Assembly (NCBI GenBank): GCA_020746995.1
Contig: JAGPXD010000003.1
Location: 620,001-684,000 of the forward strand
Direction: 5' to 3'
DNA: 64,000 bases
DNA from: Plectosphaerella cucumerina
Lineage: Eukaryota > Ascomycota > Sordariomycetes > Glomerellales > Plectosphaerellaceae
The notes beneath the pieces were generated by a model. It saw only the letters and a program-made list of their open reading frames with translations. It had not been told where the DNA came from and did no database searches. Below are positions 1 to 10,993 of the stretch, in pieces. The position numbers were made by a program, and so were the translations under genes. Each line of letters starts with the position of its first letter. The stretch's first letter is position 1.

Positions 1-428
1 CTCCAGACCCGGGTAATCTTGGGAAAGAACCGGATATACCAGCGCGGGGGATGACCGGCCGTGCCATTGCCATGGATGTCGAGCGGTCAGGTCACTGGAT
101 GTCCTCAAGATGAGGCGGAGGTATGTGGGGTCTACAACGGCGTTCGGGATGTTCGAGAGCATCTAATGTTCTTGACTCGAACCCTTCAAACCGTAGGAAG
201 AGGCGGCAAGGGGACATCAATGCTGCCGCGTCATCCGACTTTACCAACAATTCATTCATGTACTTTGCTGGATGTTCATCCTCCAATATGGCCACCTTTC
301 CACCACGAAACATGGAGTACCACAAGCTCCCGAGTCGTCTCGCAGAACGGATGCATAGCAGTGAACACGAGACGACGCAGCAACACAAAGCTCTAATGAT
401 GCTAGATTCACTCTGACAGTCAAGGGCT
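1..428. other. Left edge, no gene recognised
   Basis: About 430 bases downstream of the 3' end of the HET gene. Short open frames exist on both strands but overlap each other and carry no recognisable domain. It probably holds the HET 3' untranslated region. Confidence 0.5.
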
Positions 429-2220
429 CTAAACCAAAGTGAGCCATCGACCTTCCGAAGGTGAGTCGGAAGCTAAAATCTCCCCCTGCATGAGCCCTGA
501 CACATACGAAATGCCAACATAAGTGAACTCGCCTTCGGTACTCGTCTTTCTCAAGACATATAAGTGCTTCCCCCCATTCATCATGCCGACCCAGTCTCCC
601 TTCATTGTACCTCTTGGCACATTTGCCACGTAATCTCCTGAAATGACCGCAAGGCGGCTATATCTCGAGCGTCTACGCACAGCCGTGACAAAACTGTTCA
701 CTAGTGATCTCTCCACATCGTCGATGATGGCTTCAGGCTGTTTCATGTGGGCGACGAAGCCTTCGCCGATAGTTGATCGTTGCCTAACGTCCAGAAAAAC
801 GTCGGCACCTACAAGGCATTCGGCCATTAGCAAGCTCGGGTCCGTTCCGTTGAGGTGAGCCTTGATCGATTCCAGCTCCTGCTGTACCCACTGTGCTCTT
901 TCACCAGCATTGCTACTCCTCTGGTAATGGTCGTTGATAGGCGTGCCCAGAAAAGTGACAGTTCCCACCAGTAGTCCCTTCAGGTCGATCTTGTTCTCGA
1001 GTTCACCAACTCGTACGCTGGGCCTCGTCGAGCCGGATGGGCACAGGTGGCCGCACCGAACGACAAACTCGGTCCCATAATGCCATTTTGACCAGTCTGG
1101 GACCCACGATGGCAGATATTGTCCTTGGCTCGGGAAGCTATGATGTAGTATCGTAAAGTCATCGGCATTGGCCAGGATCTTCTTGGCGGCATCAAGGTAG
1201 ACGCTGCGCGCTGACCGAGCATAGTCGATGGGAATATTCACGTCTGTCGCAACGCTCATAAGAGAATAGACCTTGTCCGAGATCTGGGTGGCAGCAAAGA
1301 CTTGGAAGTCGCAGAGGAGCCACGAAAGTTTGCATTCCTCGGAGATGGTGCGGCCTTGGACTTTGTGGCGCAAAAGCGCTAGTTGATAGATGCACTCTGC
1401 CCGTGTGTCTGTCCCGTGGCTTGACTGGGGGAGGAGAAGGAAGCCCCCCTCCTTAAGATCGCCGTCGAAGATGTGAACGACGAAATCTGACAACAGAGAC
1501 CAGTGTGCAAGAGTGCGGCGGCCGCACATCAGTAGCAGTTTCTTGTTTAGAGAGAACTCAAGCGCGCACCAACAACGGGTGGACTGGAAAGATCAGATGG
1601 AGGGACGATTGTTGGCAGATGCAACGACTTACCCAACCCCGGGACAGCAACTTCTGAATAGCAATTGTCTCCTCGTGAGTGAAAGACCCCATCTCTACCC
1701 TCGAAGATGCACCGTTATTGTTCCACCACTCGCAGTAGAGCTCCATTGCCGCGATAGCCCCTGTGCTGTTGTCGCTCTCGGTTCCCATGTATGTGATGAC
1801 GCGTGTGGCCTGTCGATAGATGTCTGACATCATAGCCACCTGATCCTGGCGCTCTTCCATGTCTTTCTGGTTAATGCAGATGCCATCGGCCCAGAGGGGC
1901 CTCGGAGCCAAAGAAGGGTCCTGGTGGCGAAGGTCTCTCAGGGCCGCGGCAAGGTTCTCCGTTATGTCTACTGAATGGCCGTTGTTTAAATGAATTTGAA
2001 AGTCTCCGTTGGGAGGCTGCCCCCATTCATATGACAAAGCCTCATATGAGCGGTCTGGCGTCGTGGTGGACATGACTTCGAGGCTCCCACTCAGAGGGTC
2101 GCAGGAAGCTGCCGAGTCGAGTAGGAGAAGCCTTGTCTGATGTCTGGGATGTCTCAATGGCGGGAAGACCGTGCCACCAGGTGGTTTTGGGGAAGAAATT
2201 AGTGGATTTTGAGCTTCCAT
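429..2220 (-). CDS. HET-domain (heterokaryon incompatibility) protein
   Basis: Two exons, 2220-1633 and 1583-429, give about 580 residues. The 49-nt intron (1584-1632) has a GTAAGT donor and a CAG acceptor. It restores the family motif as RGW, then STRCWCALEF, then LMCGRRTL. The HET domain begins at YEALSYEWG (about residues 59-67) and includes the conserved block LWADGICINQKD followed by ERQDQV and IYRQA. Later text such as ISDKVYSLM and LPSWVPDWS is typical of the region after the HET domain. HET proteins trigger cell death when genetically different hyphae fuse, or act more broadly in non-self recognition. No partner domain (NACHT, ankyrin or WD40) is visible, so this is a HET protein of the short class. 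The start at 2220 is preferred because an upstream in-frame Met would only add residues without a recognisable motif. Confidence 0.88.
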
Positions 2221-3148
2221 GATGTACAGAAGTCTGAAATGAAGGCGTTGTAGGTAAGCTGTAACAAGATGGGCCCTCAGTCGGGAACCATCCATCCGAT
2301 CTTTGTCTTTTTGATTGATACCTGGTGAGGAAGGTCGGTACGTCATGTTGGCACACCTCATGCAAGCCCCATTGGCACAGTGAGAGCTCAGCGCATTTGA
2401 CTGTTTGCTACATTGCTCCGAGTCCTGATGCTACACGACAAGTGAAGCATTTGACAGAACTAGAACGAACTCCGTACTAGTAGCAACACCGCGATCGATC
2501 TTGTGTAGCGGCTATACAGATTCAGCGCAAAGTCGGCGGTATCTTCTTCGCTACCTCGTCATTAATGGTTCTCAAAGCGTGAGAATGAAACTGGCACTAC
2601 AAACAAAAGCCTGTCATGGTAAACTGGGAACACCAGACTAGTTTCACAGTTCCTCATCTCGGGTTACTTGCTCTGACAAGGGCCGTCTACCGATGAGCGC
2701 TTATCTCATGAGCATGGCGTCGGATACAAGCGAGGTATCTCGTGAGATTCCATACTGTGCTGGAGCCTGATCTGCTTGGAAAGAATGGAATTGCTGACCA
2801 CCCTCAAGTCGGCGGCAGGTGCGCCTTGTTTATCGGTAAAAAATGACGACCAGGCTGTCCTGGGGCAGCTTCTATTGGAGTTGTCACGGGGAAATCGTAA
2901 CACTCGTACTTCCAGGTTCTCCAAGGGAGGGAAATTAGTTGAAAGGTGGCGCATAGCGGCGGACTGCCAGTCCATCCATGCTTTTTGCAGTGGCACAGGG
3001 CGGATGCCAGAGGGGCCGGGGGTCATGACGACAAAATCCAACATCACAGCGTGCAAGGAAAATTCTACTCCAGGCCCTATTACAGATTATCTATCTCGGT
3101 GTAGCTCTTGAGCAAAGTACGTGTCCACGACAAGCCGCATCAGACCGC
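2221..3148. other. Intergenic, HET promoter side
   Basis: Lies between the start of the HET gene and the 3' end of the LysM gene. Overlapping open frames of about 110 codons on both strands at 2706-3111 have no recognised domain, signal peptide or splice support. I see no convincing gene. Confidence 0.45.
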
Positions 3149-4548
3149 CTAGAGCACGGCGACACAGGCGTGAGTACCGGTCCAGAGACCACTGCAGTCC
3201 GCCTTGACGGCCGGGTTCCACTTAAAGAAGTTGGCCATGGTGATCTTCTGGTAGTCAAGGACCTGCTGGCACTTCGTGTTACCACCAATAAAGTGGAAAG
3301 TCTTACAGTTAGTAACCATGCCGGCCTGAATGGGTGTGGGGGTAACGACGCCGTTGCCGGGACGCGTCGTCGTTGTCGGCGTCGGGGGAGTAGAGCCGCC
3401 GATAACCCTGACGCAGGCATGGGTGTCCTTCTGGAGACCGCTGCAGTCGGCCTTGACGGCAGGGTTCCACTTGTAGAAGTCCGCGAGGCTGATCTTCTGG
3501 TAGTCGAGGACCTGCTGACACTGTGTGTTACCACCGATGAAGTGGAACAGGTTGCAGTTGGAGACCATGCCCGGCTGGATAGGCGAGGGGGTCGCCACGC
3601 CGTTGCCGGGTGGCGTCGTTGTTGTCGTCGTTGTCGTCGTGGGGGTAGAGCCGCCGATGACCCTAACGCAAGCGTGTGTGTCCTTCTGAAGGCCGCTGCA
3701 GTCGGCCTTGACGGCCGGGTTCCACTTGTAGAAGTCCGCGAGGCTGATCTTCTGGTAATCGAGAACCTGCTGGCAGACTGTGTTGCCGCCGATGAAGTGG
3801 AACAGGTTGCAGTTGGTCACCATGCCCGGCTGGATGGGCGAGGGGGTCGACACGCCATTGGAGGGTGCCGTGGTGGTGGCCGGTGCCGGTGCCTGACCCA
3901 GGACGCCGACACAGACGTTGACTCCGGCCCAGAGACCGGTGCAGTCGCTTTTGACCGTGGGGTTCCAGGCGAAGAGCTGGGCAAGGGTAATCTTGGCGTC
4001 CGAGAGAACCTCACTGCAGCCGGCGTTGACAAAGTGGAACTTGTTGCAGTTGTTCACCATGCCGGGCTGGATGGGAGTGGGAGTGGTGATCCCGTTGGAG
4101 GGCGCAGTGGTTGTGGCCGGCGCGGTTGTGGTGGTCGCCCCCGGTACCTCCGCGGGAGGCGAGGCCGGGGCCTCGACGCAGTATGCGAGCTGGTTGACGA
4201 AGTTCCCACAGGACGAGGTGACAGAGGGATTCTGCAGGATGTGAGTAAGACACACACGGTCGGTGACGACTCTGAGAGTCCAAGACGTACCCATTTCAGG
4301 AAGTTCTCCATGGTGATACCCCATTCAGCAGGCATGTCGGCGCAGGGAATGGTACCGTCGTTATCCCACCACCAGGCGCAGGTCGAGATAGTGTTGGGGG
4401 CTGGGGGAAACACGGGCTTGTCGCCCCGGAGCCTCAAGTGCTGGTTGTCATTGGCCTGACCCCGAGGGGCAGCGCTCGCCAGAGGGGCGAGGACAACAAG
4501 GCCTGCCAGGATAACGGAGGAAACCATCTTGAACCGAGAGAGAACCAA
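3149..4548 (-). CDS. Secreted five-LysM-domain chitin-binding protein (LysM effector type)
   Basis: Exons 4548-4291 and 4231-3149 encode about 446 residues (439 if the second Met at 4527 is used). The 59-nt intron (4232-4290) splits the first LysM, joining ENFLKW to NPSVTSSC. A signal peptide (MVSSVILAGLVVLAPLASA) is clear from the second Met. Five LysM modules follow at about residues 56-106, 142-198, 222-279, 307-364 and 390-446. They share the pattern NC-x-x-FHF, then C-x-x-VL, W-NP and DCSGL ... CV. Linkers are rich in Thr/Pro with the repeated motif NGV-TP-PIQPGM. No catalytic domain is present. Known fungal LysM effectors bind chitin fragments to hide hyphae from plant or animal immunity, or protect hyphae from chitinases. 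It is divergent from the killer-toxin-like chitinase, which also has LysM modules, so self-protection is a possible role here (inference). Confidence 0.92.
3152..4066 (-). repeat. In-gene LysM tandem repeats (units 2-5)
   Basis: Four repeat units lie at 4066-3896, 3826-3653, 3571-3398 and 3322-3152. The pitch is about 240-255 nt including the Thr/Pro linker. Units 3 and 4 are nearly identical in both protein and DNA. Units 2 and 5 have diverged more. Confidence 0.85.
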
Positions 4549-5696
4549 GGGTTGACCAATTGTCGCGCGTGGGGAGAGGGGGATCGGCAGAAATGGTTAA
4601 GAAACCAGGCCGAGGTGGGATATATAGGGACCAAGAGTCAGAATACTGAAGGCAACGCCATGAGATCGTGGACGGCTTGTCCTGACTTGCTATTCCCAAT
4701 GGGAGCCCGGGAGCCCCAGTACCCCTGTAAAACATGCATTTGCCATCTCGTGTAATTGGGGCGAGATGTCTGCCCCTCGTGATGTTTGCCGTCGACCCGG
4801 AGCACTCCGAAAACCCTGCGCGCAGAGTCTTCTGTCGGGCATGTCACCTTCCCGAACTGGTATATCCGTACCTGAAGGATGAAGGATGCAATTGTGGTTT
4901 CTGAAGGCGGCCAAGTCTGTCTTGGCTGCACATGTGAGATGATACCCTGCCGTGCCGGAGGTCTTGGCAACTTGTGAAGGTCGGTCCCGAACATGACTCT
5001 TGGCACAGTCTGGCCCCAGAAATGACCCCTGTAACGGTCTTGGAAATACAAATAAGGCCAGTACTGCCGGCACGGTCCGCAGTGGTCCCACTCGGTAAAA
5101 GAGTGTATCGGGTTCAAACCCGGGGTCTTGAACCCCCCTAGGACACCTCGATGAGAGCCAAGCTTTGACGCTATAGGCCTGCTCGCATTGGTTAATTGGG
5201 CGGGACTTGAACCAGCCTTGCTAGCCCTGCGAGGTCCGCCTGATCCACTGATCCAGGCACTGATCCTGAGAGCTTGGCGCAGCATCTCGCCCCCAACTTT
5301 TTTTGCCGCTGACTCGGGAGGCCCGGTTGAGGAATCTCGCAGCGGCCGCAAGGCTATCACGGCCGGGGTCTGTCTGCAGACTCGGACTGTCCGGCCTGGA
5401 CCGTTGAACGGGATGCGGCGGTGTGTTGCGGGCCATCTTGTGCCGACTGCAGTTCCCCTTTTCCATCAACCACTGGGTCTTCCCCGAGTTCCGGAGTGCC
5501 TCTCAGAAGATCAGGCCAGGTGCTGTGAGTTCACCATCTCCTCCAACAACAAGGACTTCTTCCCCTGACGGACTTCGTCCTCGGTTCGTTCTTTGTGCTC
5601 AACATCTCTCTCTCACTTACCCCTACCTTAACTGTATCATTTTCCTCTCTGCCACCTACCAAGACTCCTTGCACCACTGCCGAGCACCACAACACC
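4549..5696. promoter_or_regulatory. Divergent promoter region of LysM gene and chitinase
   Basis: About 1.15 kb separates the two divergent starts. A TATATA element at 4621-4626 lies about 75 nt upstream of the LysM start. A pyrimidine-rich stretch at about 5570-5690 precedes the chitinase ATG, as is common in filamentous-fungus promoters. No coding sequence is supported here. Confidence 0.5.
4621..4626 (-). promoter_or_regulatory. Probable TATA box of the LysM gene
   Basis: TATATA about 75 nt upstream of the predicted start on the minus strand. Confidence 0.4.
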
Positions 5697-8600
5697 ATGC
5701 GGCCGCTTCACAAGGCGGCATCCTTGGTGCTGCTGCTGCTATTGCAGCAGCAGCCCGAGGGCGTCATGGCGCAGTCTTTAGGGGGACCAACATCTCTCGA
5801 GAGCAAGATTGTGCACTCAAAGTCCTGTCCCCGCGCCTGCGACAAGGTCGGCCGCGACCTCCAGCAATGGAGCCATGTGAGCGACCTGGACAGTCTCGCC
5901 GTCTGCCCCGAGCCCGTCATCCTGGCGTTCAACCTCTACACGCCGCTTCTCAACGGCAAGGCGCCTGTCAACATACGCGCCTGCACCGTCGGCGATGCCT
6001 CCACCGAGGACAACTTCCTCGCCGAGGCCGAATACGTCTCCCCTGATGCCAAGGGCGAGACCAACATGGGCCCCTCTCTCCGTCGCCGGGCCGCCTCCAA
6101 CGACACCGAGATCCCCAAGGGCGTCATCTGCGGCATCGACGCCCCTCGCAAGACCACCATCACGGCCGGCCTGTCTTCGTGGGGCGGCGAGGCCAAGAAC
6201 ACGGCCGCCGAGGTCAACGACAGGGCCCGTCTGGACGCCGTCGAAGCCATCGGCAAGCTGTCCCTTCACGTCGCCCGCCAGGCCGACCACACCTGCGACA
6301 AGCTCGTCACCCTGGCATACGTCCGCGGCACCATCGTCGGCGTGTACGCCGGCGCGCTCATTGACAACACAAAGACGACCGTGGCGCTGCTCGAGAAGCT
6401 CGCCGAGGAGATGAGCGGGTCGTCCTCGGCTGGCCGCAAAGCCATCGAGGTCTGCGGCAAGCACCTCTCGTCATCGGCCACGTTCGGAGCCGTGGCCGAC
6501 GCAACAGGCGACTTCGCTGGCGTTCAGCAGATCCTGCGCACCTGGAGCGACGGCGCATGCGTCGGAGCGGCCCTCGGCGCCGACAGCGCCAAGGATCTCG
6601 CCAACACGGACATTTGGACGTACGATGTTGATGCGGCAATCCTGGAAGAGCCGGTGGCCAACCGTCGCGACCTCGGCGGCCACCGCAATCGCCTCCACAA
6701 GAGAGCCGACTGCCGGAGTATCCGCGTCGAGCACAACGACGATTGCACCAAGCTGGCGGCGCGGTGCGGCCTTGGCGGCCGCGCGTTCGAGAGCTTCAAC
6801 TCGGCCACGAAGAACCTCTGCTCGACCCTCCGCCCGGGCCAGCCCGTGTGCTGCTCGTCGGGCACCCTGCCGGACATCGTGCCCAAGCCAAACGCCGATG
6901 GCTCCTGCGCCGTGTACGCTGTTCAAGCCGACGAGGGCTGCGACGCCGTGGCTGTCCGGCACGGCCTCGTGGCCAAGGACCTTGAAGACCTGAACAAGAA
7001 GACCTGGGGCTGGGACGGCTGCGACGCGGGTCTTGGCCTCGAGCAGAGGATCTGCGTGAGCAAAGGTGATCCGCCCATGCCCGCGACGTACCCCGACGCC
7101 CAGTGCGGCCCTACCAAGCCGGGTTCGAAGAGGCCGACTGACGGCACGGCGCTTGTCGACATCAACCCCTGCCCTCTCAAGGTTTGCTGCAACGTCTGGG
7201 GTAACTGCGGCACAACAGCAGACTTCTGTACCATCTCCAAGACCAACACAAACAACCCGGGTACCTCCCAGCCGGGAGCCAACGGGTGCCAGTCGAGCTG
7301 CGGTACCGAGATTGTCAATAACGGCCAGGCTCCCGCGCAGTTCCGCAAGATCGCCTACTTCGAGGCCTGGAACTTCAACCGCCCTTGCCTCAACATGAAC
7401 ATCCTCGACGTCGTCGGCCGCGGCTTCACGCATATCCACTTTGCCTTCGCCGAGATCTCGCCGTCGATGCAGGTCGTCATCCCCGATGATCAGAAGAAGC
7501 AGTGGGACCAGTTCGTGAAGGCCGCCCCTGGAAACTTCCCCAAGAAGGTCCTCGCTTTTGGCGGCTGGGCTTTTTCTAACGAGGGTCCCAACGCCGGCCT
7601 GCTGCGAGAGGCTGTCAGCCCGAGCAACCGCGCGGCATTTGCGGACCGCGTTGTCAAGTTCGCGCAAGACAACAAGCTTGACGGTCTCGATTTTGACTGG
7701 GAATACCCGGGTGCTACGGACATCGAAGGATCGGTCCCGGGCCAGGAGCAGGACGGCGAGAACTACTATGAGTTCCTCAAGCTGGTCAAGTCAAAGCTGC
7801 CAAGTTCCATCTCCCTGTCGATCGCGGCACCTGCCTCGTACTGGTACCTGCGCGGCTTCCCTATCGAAAAGATGGCCAAGGTGCTTGATTACATCGTCTA
7901 CATGACCTACGATTTCCACGGTCAATGGGACGTTGGCAGCAAGTGGGCGATGGAGGGCTGCTCTGGTGGCAATTGCTTGCGCTCGCATGTGAACGCAACG
8001 ATAACGCACGGCAGCCTCGTCATGATCACAAAGGCGGGCGTCCCGACGCACCAGATCGTCGTGGGCGTCAGCAGCTACGGCCGATCCTTCAAGATGTCCG
8101 ATGCCACCTGCCGCGGCGAGCTTTGCACCTTCCTGGGAGCGCGCAACCAGTCCCCGGCCAAGCCTGGCCGCTGCACGGGAGTCGGTGGTTATATCTCCAA
8201 CTACGAGATTGAAGAGATCATCGCCAAGGGCGGCGCCATCAAGTCGTGGTGGGACCCGGTGACCGACTCGGACTACCTCACCTACAGCCAAACTGAGTGG
8301 GTTGCCTACATGTCCGAGACGACAAAGGAGCGCCGAACGGGGGAGTACAAGAGTCTCAACCTTGGTGGAACGTCCGACTGGGCCGTCGACCTGCAGGGCG
8401 AGGGCAAGCTCGGCGAGGACGGCGGCGGCGGCGGCGATGATGACGACGACGATGACGACGAAGACGGCCCAGACAGCGACTTCGTGCCGGACCCTGAGGC
8501 CGACAAGCCGCTGGAGGCCTGCATCTACGAGCCCAAGGACATGGACCAGATCCAGAACCTCGACTTCCGGAACCTGATCAAGCCGCACTGCGTCGCGCGC

Positions 8601-9854
8601 TACCTGCTGCCGATTCTGAACCAGATGCTCATCGACGTCAAGAAGCTGTTCGACGAAATCTCCGACTCCGACTACGACAAGTTCTTCAACTTGTATGCCG
8701 AACACATGTACCTCAACGCTGGCGAGGCCATGTGGAGCCTCATGATGGGAGAGGGCGACAAGTACTTCGACTGCGAAGTGTACGGCAAGTTCCCCTGCTG
8801 CGGCGGCTGCTCGGTCCAAGGGCCCGGCTGCAAGGACATATGCATCAACGACTGCGACTTCCGCGGCTCGAACCACCCGGGCTGGGAGCAGAGGCGCCGC
8901 AAGATGCCGTGCCCGCCCGACATGTCCCAGCGCGGCGGCATCCAGTCGGACCGTTACCACATGGAGTCCATCTGGTGGACGTACAAGAGCAACGAGAAGA
9001 AAGAGGAGTTCCACTCGGAGATTGAAGCCAACGTCGGCGCTGCCGAAAAGTTCATCGAGTACCCGGGCACGCGGCCGCACTACAAGCAGAGCCTCGCCAA
9101 GGACATGTGCTACGGCTCGAGGCCGCCGGCGGACGGACAGCTGCCGGGATACGATGACCTCGGAGTAGGCTGCCAGGCCGAGCACTGGTGGCACAAGGAT
9201 GCGCCGCGGATCAGCGGGTCTTTCAAGCAGAGCGACGTGTTCAACCCCAAAACGGAGATCAAGAACACACTCGACAAGATCACCGTGTTCCCCGTTCTCG
9301 CCGAGCTGGAGCTGTCCCAGCTCGCCAACGAGTACGACAACGACCCCAACGACCTCATCGACGCTCTGATTCTGCCCGTCTTCATGATGTACGCCGGTCT
9401 CGAGCATATGGAGAATGTTATCGAGATGGGCAAGGAGATTGAGAAGGCCAACAAGATCGCCCTCATCACCCAGCTCCTCTCCGCCGTCCTCCTCGTCATC
9501 GGCGGCTTCGGCGGCTTCGCAGCCGGTGCCGCCAGCGCCGGCATGCGCGCCCTGGGCCGCGCCCTCGTCGGTCTCGCCGAGGTCGGCAACGCGGGCCTCG
9601 GCATCTATACCGCCGTCGGAGACCCGACCACCATCCCCCTCCTCATCTTCGGCCTCGTCATGAGCGGTACCAACATCCGCGACGCGTCCAAGGTTGCCTC
9701 GGCCGCCAAGCTCAAGCAGAGCCTCAAGACGTCCGATTTTGTTGCCATCAGCCCGAGCGCTGGCAGGATGGCCAGCATCGCCTCCGCCGCCTCCTCTAGG
9801 AGGCCGACCTCCTCGCTATACTACTGCTCAGGCGCCTTGCCCGCCAGCAGGTAA
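5697..9854 (+). CDS. Killer-toxin-like GH18 chitinase (subgroup C type) with LysM and chitin-binding modules
   Basis: A single uninterrupted frame of 1385 residues. The ATG at 5697 is chosen because it starts a clear signal peptide (MRPLHKAASLVLLLLLQQQ, cleavage near VMA-QS). The N-terminal 330 residues contain many Cys and no sure domain. Two LysM modules follow at about 339-390 and 404-465, then a Cys-rich hevein-like chitin-binding segment at about 469-510. The GH18 domain runs from about 549 to 900. Its catalytic motif DGLDFDWE lies at 662-669, with Glu669 as the expected proton donor, and VYMTYDFHG and GGTSDWAVDLQG lie further on. A poly-Gly/Asp stretch (from about 909) leads to a 475-residue extension with Cys clusters and hydrophobic segments at about 1254-1322. 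This layout matches fungal chitinases related to the alpha/beta subunit of yeast zymocin-type killer toxins. In those, the chitin-binding part delivers a separate toxic subunit through the target cell wall. The toxin role here is inference. Confidence 0.92.
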   Translation: MRPLHKAASLVLLLLLQQQPEGVMAQSLGGPTSLESKIVHSKSCPRACDKVGRDLQQWSHVSDLDSLAVCPEPVILAFNLYTPLLNGKAPVNIRACTVGDASTEDNFLAEAEYVSPDAKGETNMGPSLRRRAASNDTEIPKGVICGIDAPRKTTITAGLSSWGGEAKNTAAEVNDRARLDAVEAIGKLSLHVARQADHTCDKLVTLAYVRGTIVGVYAGALIDNTKTTVALLEKLAEEMSGSSSAGRKAIEVCGKHLSSSATFGAVADATGDFAGVQQILRTWSDGACVGAALGADSAKDLANTDIWTYDVDAAILEEPVANRRDLGGHRNRLHKRADCRSIRVEHNDDCTKLAARCGLGGRAFESFNSATKNLCSTLRPGQPVCCSSGTLPDIVPKPNADGSCAVYAVQADEGCDAVAVRHGLVAKDLEDLNKKTWGWDGCDAGLGLEQRICVSKGDPPMPATYPDAQCGPTKPGSKRPTDGTALVDINPCPLKVCCNVWGNCGTTADFCTISKTNTNNPGTSQPGANGCQSSCGTEIVNNGQAPAQFRKIAYFEAWNFNRPCLNMNILDVVGRGFTHIHFAFAEISPSMQVVIPDDQKKQWDQFVKAAPGNFPKKVLAFGGWAFSNEGPNAGLLREAVSPSNRAAFADRVVKFAQDNKLDGLDFDWEYPGATDIEGSVPGQEQDGENYYEFLKLVKSKLPSSISLSIAAPASYWYLRGFPIEKMAKVLDYIVYMTYDFHGQWDVGSKWAMEGCSGGNCLRSHVNATITHGSLVMITKAGVPTHQIVVGVSSYGRSFKMSDATCRGELCTFLGARNQSPAKPGRCTGVGGYISNYEIEEIIAKGGAIKSWWDPVTDSDYLTYSQTEWVAYMSETTKERRTGEYKSLNLGGTSDWAVDLQGEGKLGEDGGGGGDDDDDDDDEDGPDSDFVPDPEADKPLEACIYEPKDMDQIQNLDFRNLIKPHCVARYLLPILNQMLIDVKKLFDEISDSDYDKFFNLYAEHMYLNAGEAMWSLMMGEGDKYFDCEVYGKFPCCGGCSVQGPGCKDICINDCDFRGSNHPGWEQRRRKMPCPPDMSQRGGIQSDRYHMESIWWTYKSNEKKEEFHSEIEANVGAAEKFIEYPGTRPHYKQSLAKDMCYGSRPPADGQLPGYDDLGVGCQAEHWWHKDAPRISGSFKQSDVFNPKTEIKNTLDKITVFPVLAELELSQLANEYDNDPNDLIDALILPVFMMYAGLEHMENVIEMGKEIEKANKIALITQLLSAVLLVIGGFGGFAAGAASAGMRALGRALVGLAEVGNAGLGIYTAVGDPTTIPLLIFGLVMSGTNIRDASKVASAAKLKQSLKTSDFVAISPSAGRMASIASAASSRRPTSSLYYCSGALPASR

Positions 9855-10993
9855 GGAGTGGCTGTCAGGCACTGCCTGCAGAGTCTGGCCAACATCGCGA
9901 GGGTTGTGGGCACATTCAATGCACTGGCACATTTGCATTCTAGATATTCCCCACTGTGCGCCTACACTAGGTCTCGCGGTCATACCTCTTCATCACAACG
10001 TTTGCTAGTACTCTCGTTCGAACACCAATCTCAGAGTCGAATGATACGAATCTTCCAGGCGACACGTGCGTGACCTGAGGCTACAGATTGATACAACTGC
10101 ATTCAGCCCTAGATGACCCTTTTCTTCACAATCTACGTAACTACTTGTAAACACGTATCTAGCAGGATGTACACTTGAAACTATGCGCATCACGTCCAGC
10201 CAGCCAGAACACGTGTGACCCAAAGGTTTCTTCCATCACAAGAGACAAACACTGCACGGCTCCCTCGACTTTCTCGCCAGGAACCATACGATCATAGAGA
10301 CCAGGGAGAGCATCTCGATGCCTCGGGCTATGTTGTTCCGTCTTTGATAAACTCTTCCTGCCTCCAGCCCGAGTCACTTGACCATTGGTGGCAAGTTCTC
10401 CTCGGACTCCTTCGTGACATGGCCCCGCGCAGCGGCTTGATTAGGTCCGTCGACTCCGTGGCCAAGACTTAGACCTGGTCCTGCTGACTGCCAAGTGATT
10501 AAGAATTCTTCAAGCATTCTGCATGCGGCTCTTGGCACGCAAGCCCGAGGCGATTTCCATGCCCAGCCCCCCTTGGCGATGCATCTGCAAGGTTGCCCAT
10601 CCTCCAGGGACAGGGGGAGACCGGAGCGGAGCGGAGGGGCGCCGGAGTGATACCGATTTGCACCCCCTGCTCGCATCCATGGCGGGCGCCCGCCTCGGGG
10701 GACCCCGACGCAGGGGCATGCCCGGGACTACTGGAACTAGGTGCTGGACCGGGCCATGGAGTCTCGGATCAGGCGTGGTCCAGCGACGAGATCACTGCAC
10801 TCACGCACACACGGCGATTTCCCTCCCCGGTCGTGTCAAGGTGTTGTCCCCGGTTCTTTGGTGGCCGTGTCTCTCGAACTTCCCTTTTCACCGACCGACG
10901 TGGTCTGCTCCTCACGTCCCAAGTCCCTCTCTTCTTCCGAGACGCCGCCCATCATCATCTTTTCGTGTGAAGTCAAGTTTCGCACCTCGAATC
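9855..10993. other. Intergenic between chitinase and secreted partner gene
   Basis: About 1.1 kb with the chitinase 3' end and the upstream region of the gene at 10994. The open frame of the next gene runs upstream to about 10523, but the added part has no protein-like features and precedes the signal peptide. Confidence 0.5.

Noticed and set aside
3170..4459. 429-codon plus-strand frame opposite the LysM gene
   Set aside because: Antisense of LysM repeats; its apparent repeats are only the complement of the real ones.
6471..9407. Long minus-strand frames (398 and 538 codons) opposite the chitinase
   Set aside because: They mirror the strong G/C third-position bias of the plus-strand gene and have no domain of their own.
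10523..10993. Upstream extension of the secreted-protein frame
   Set aside because: The extension has no protein-like features and would bury the signal peptide that starts at 10994.
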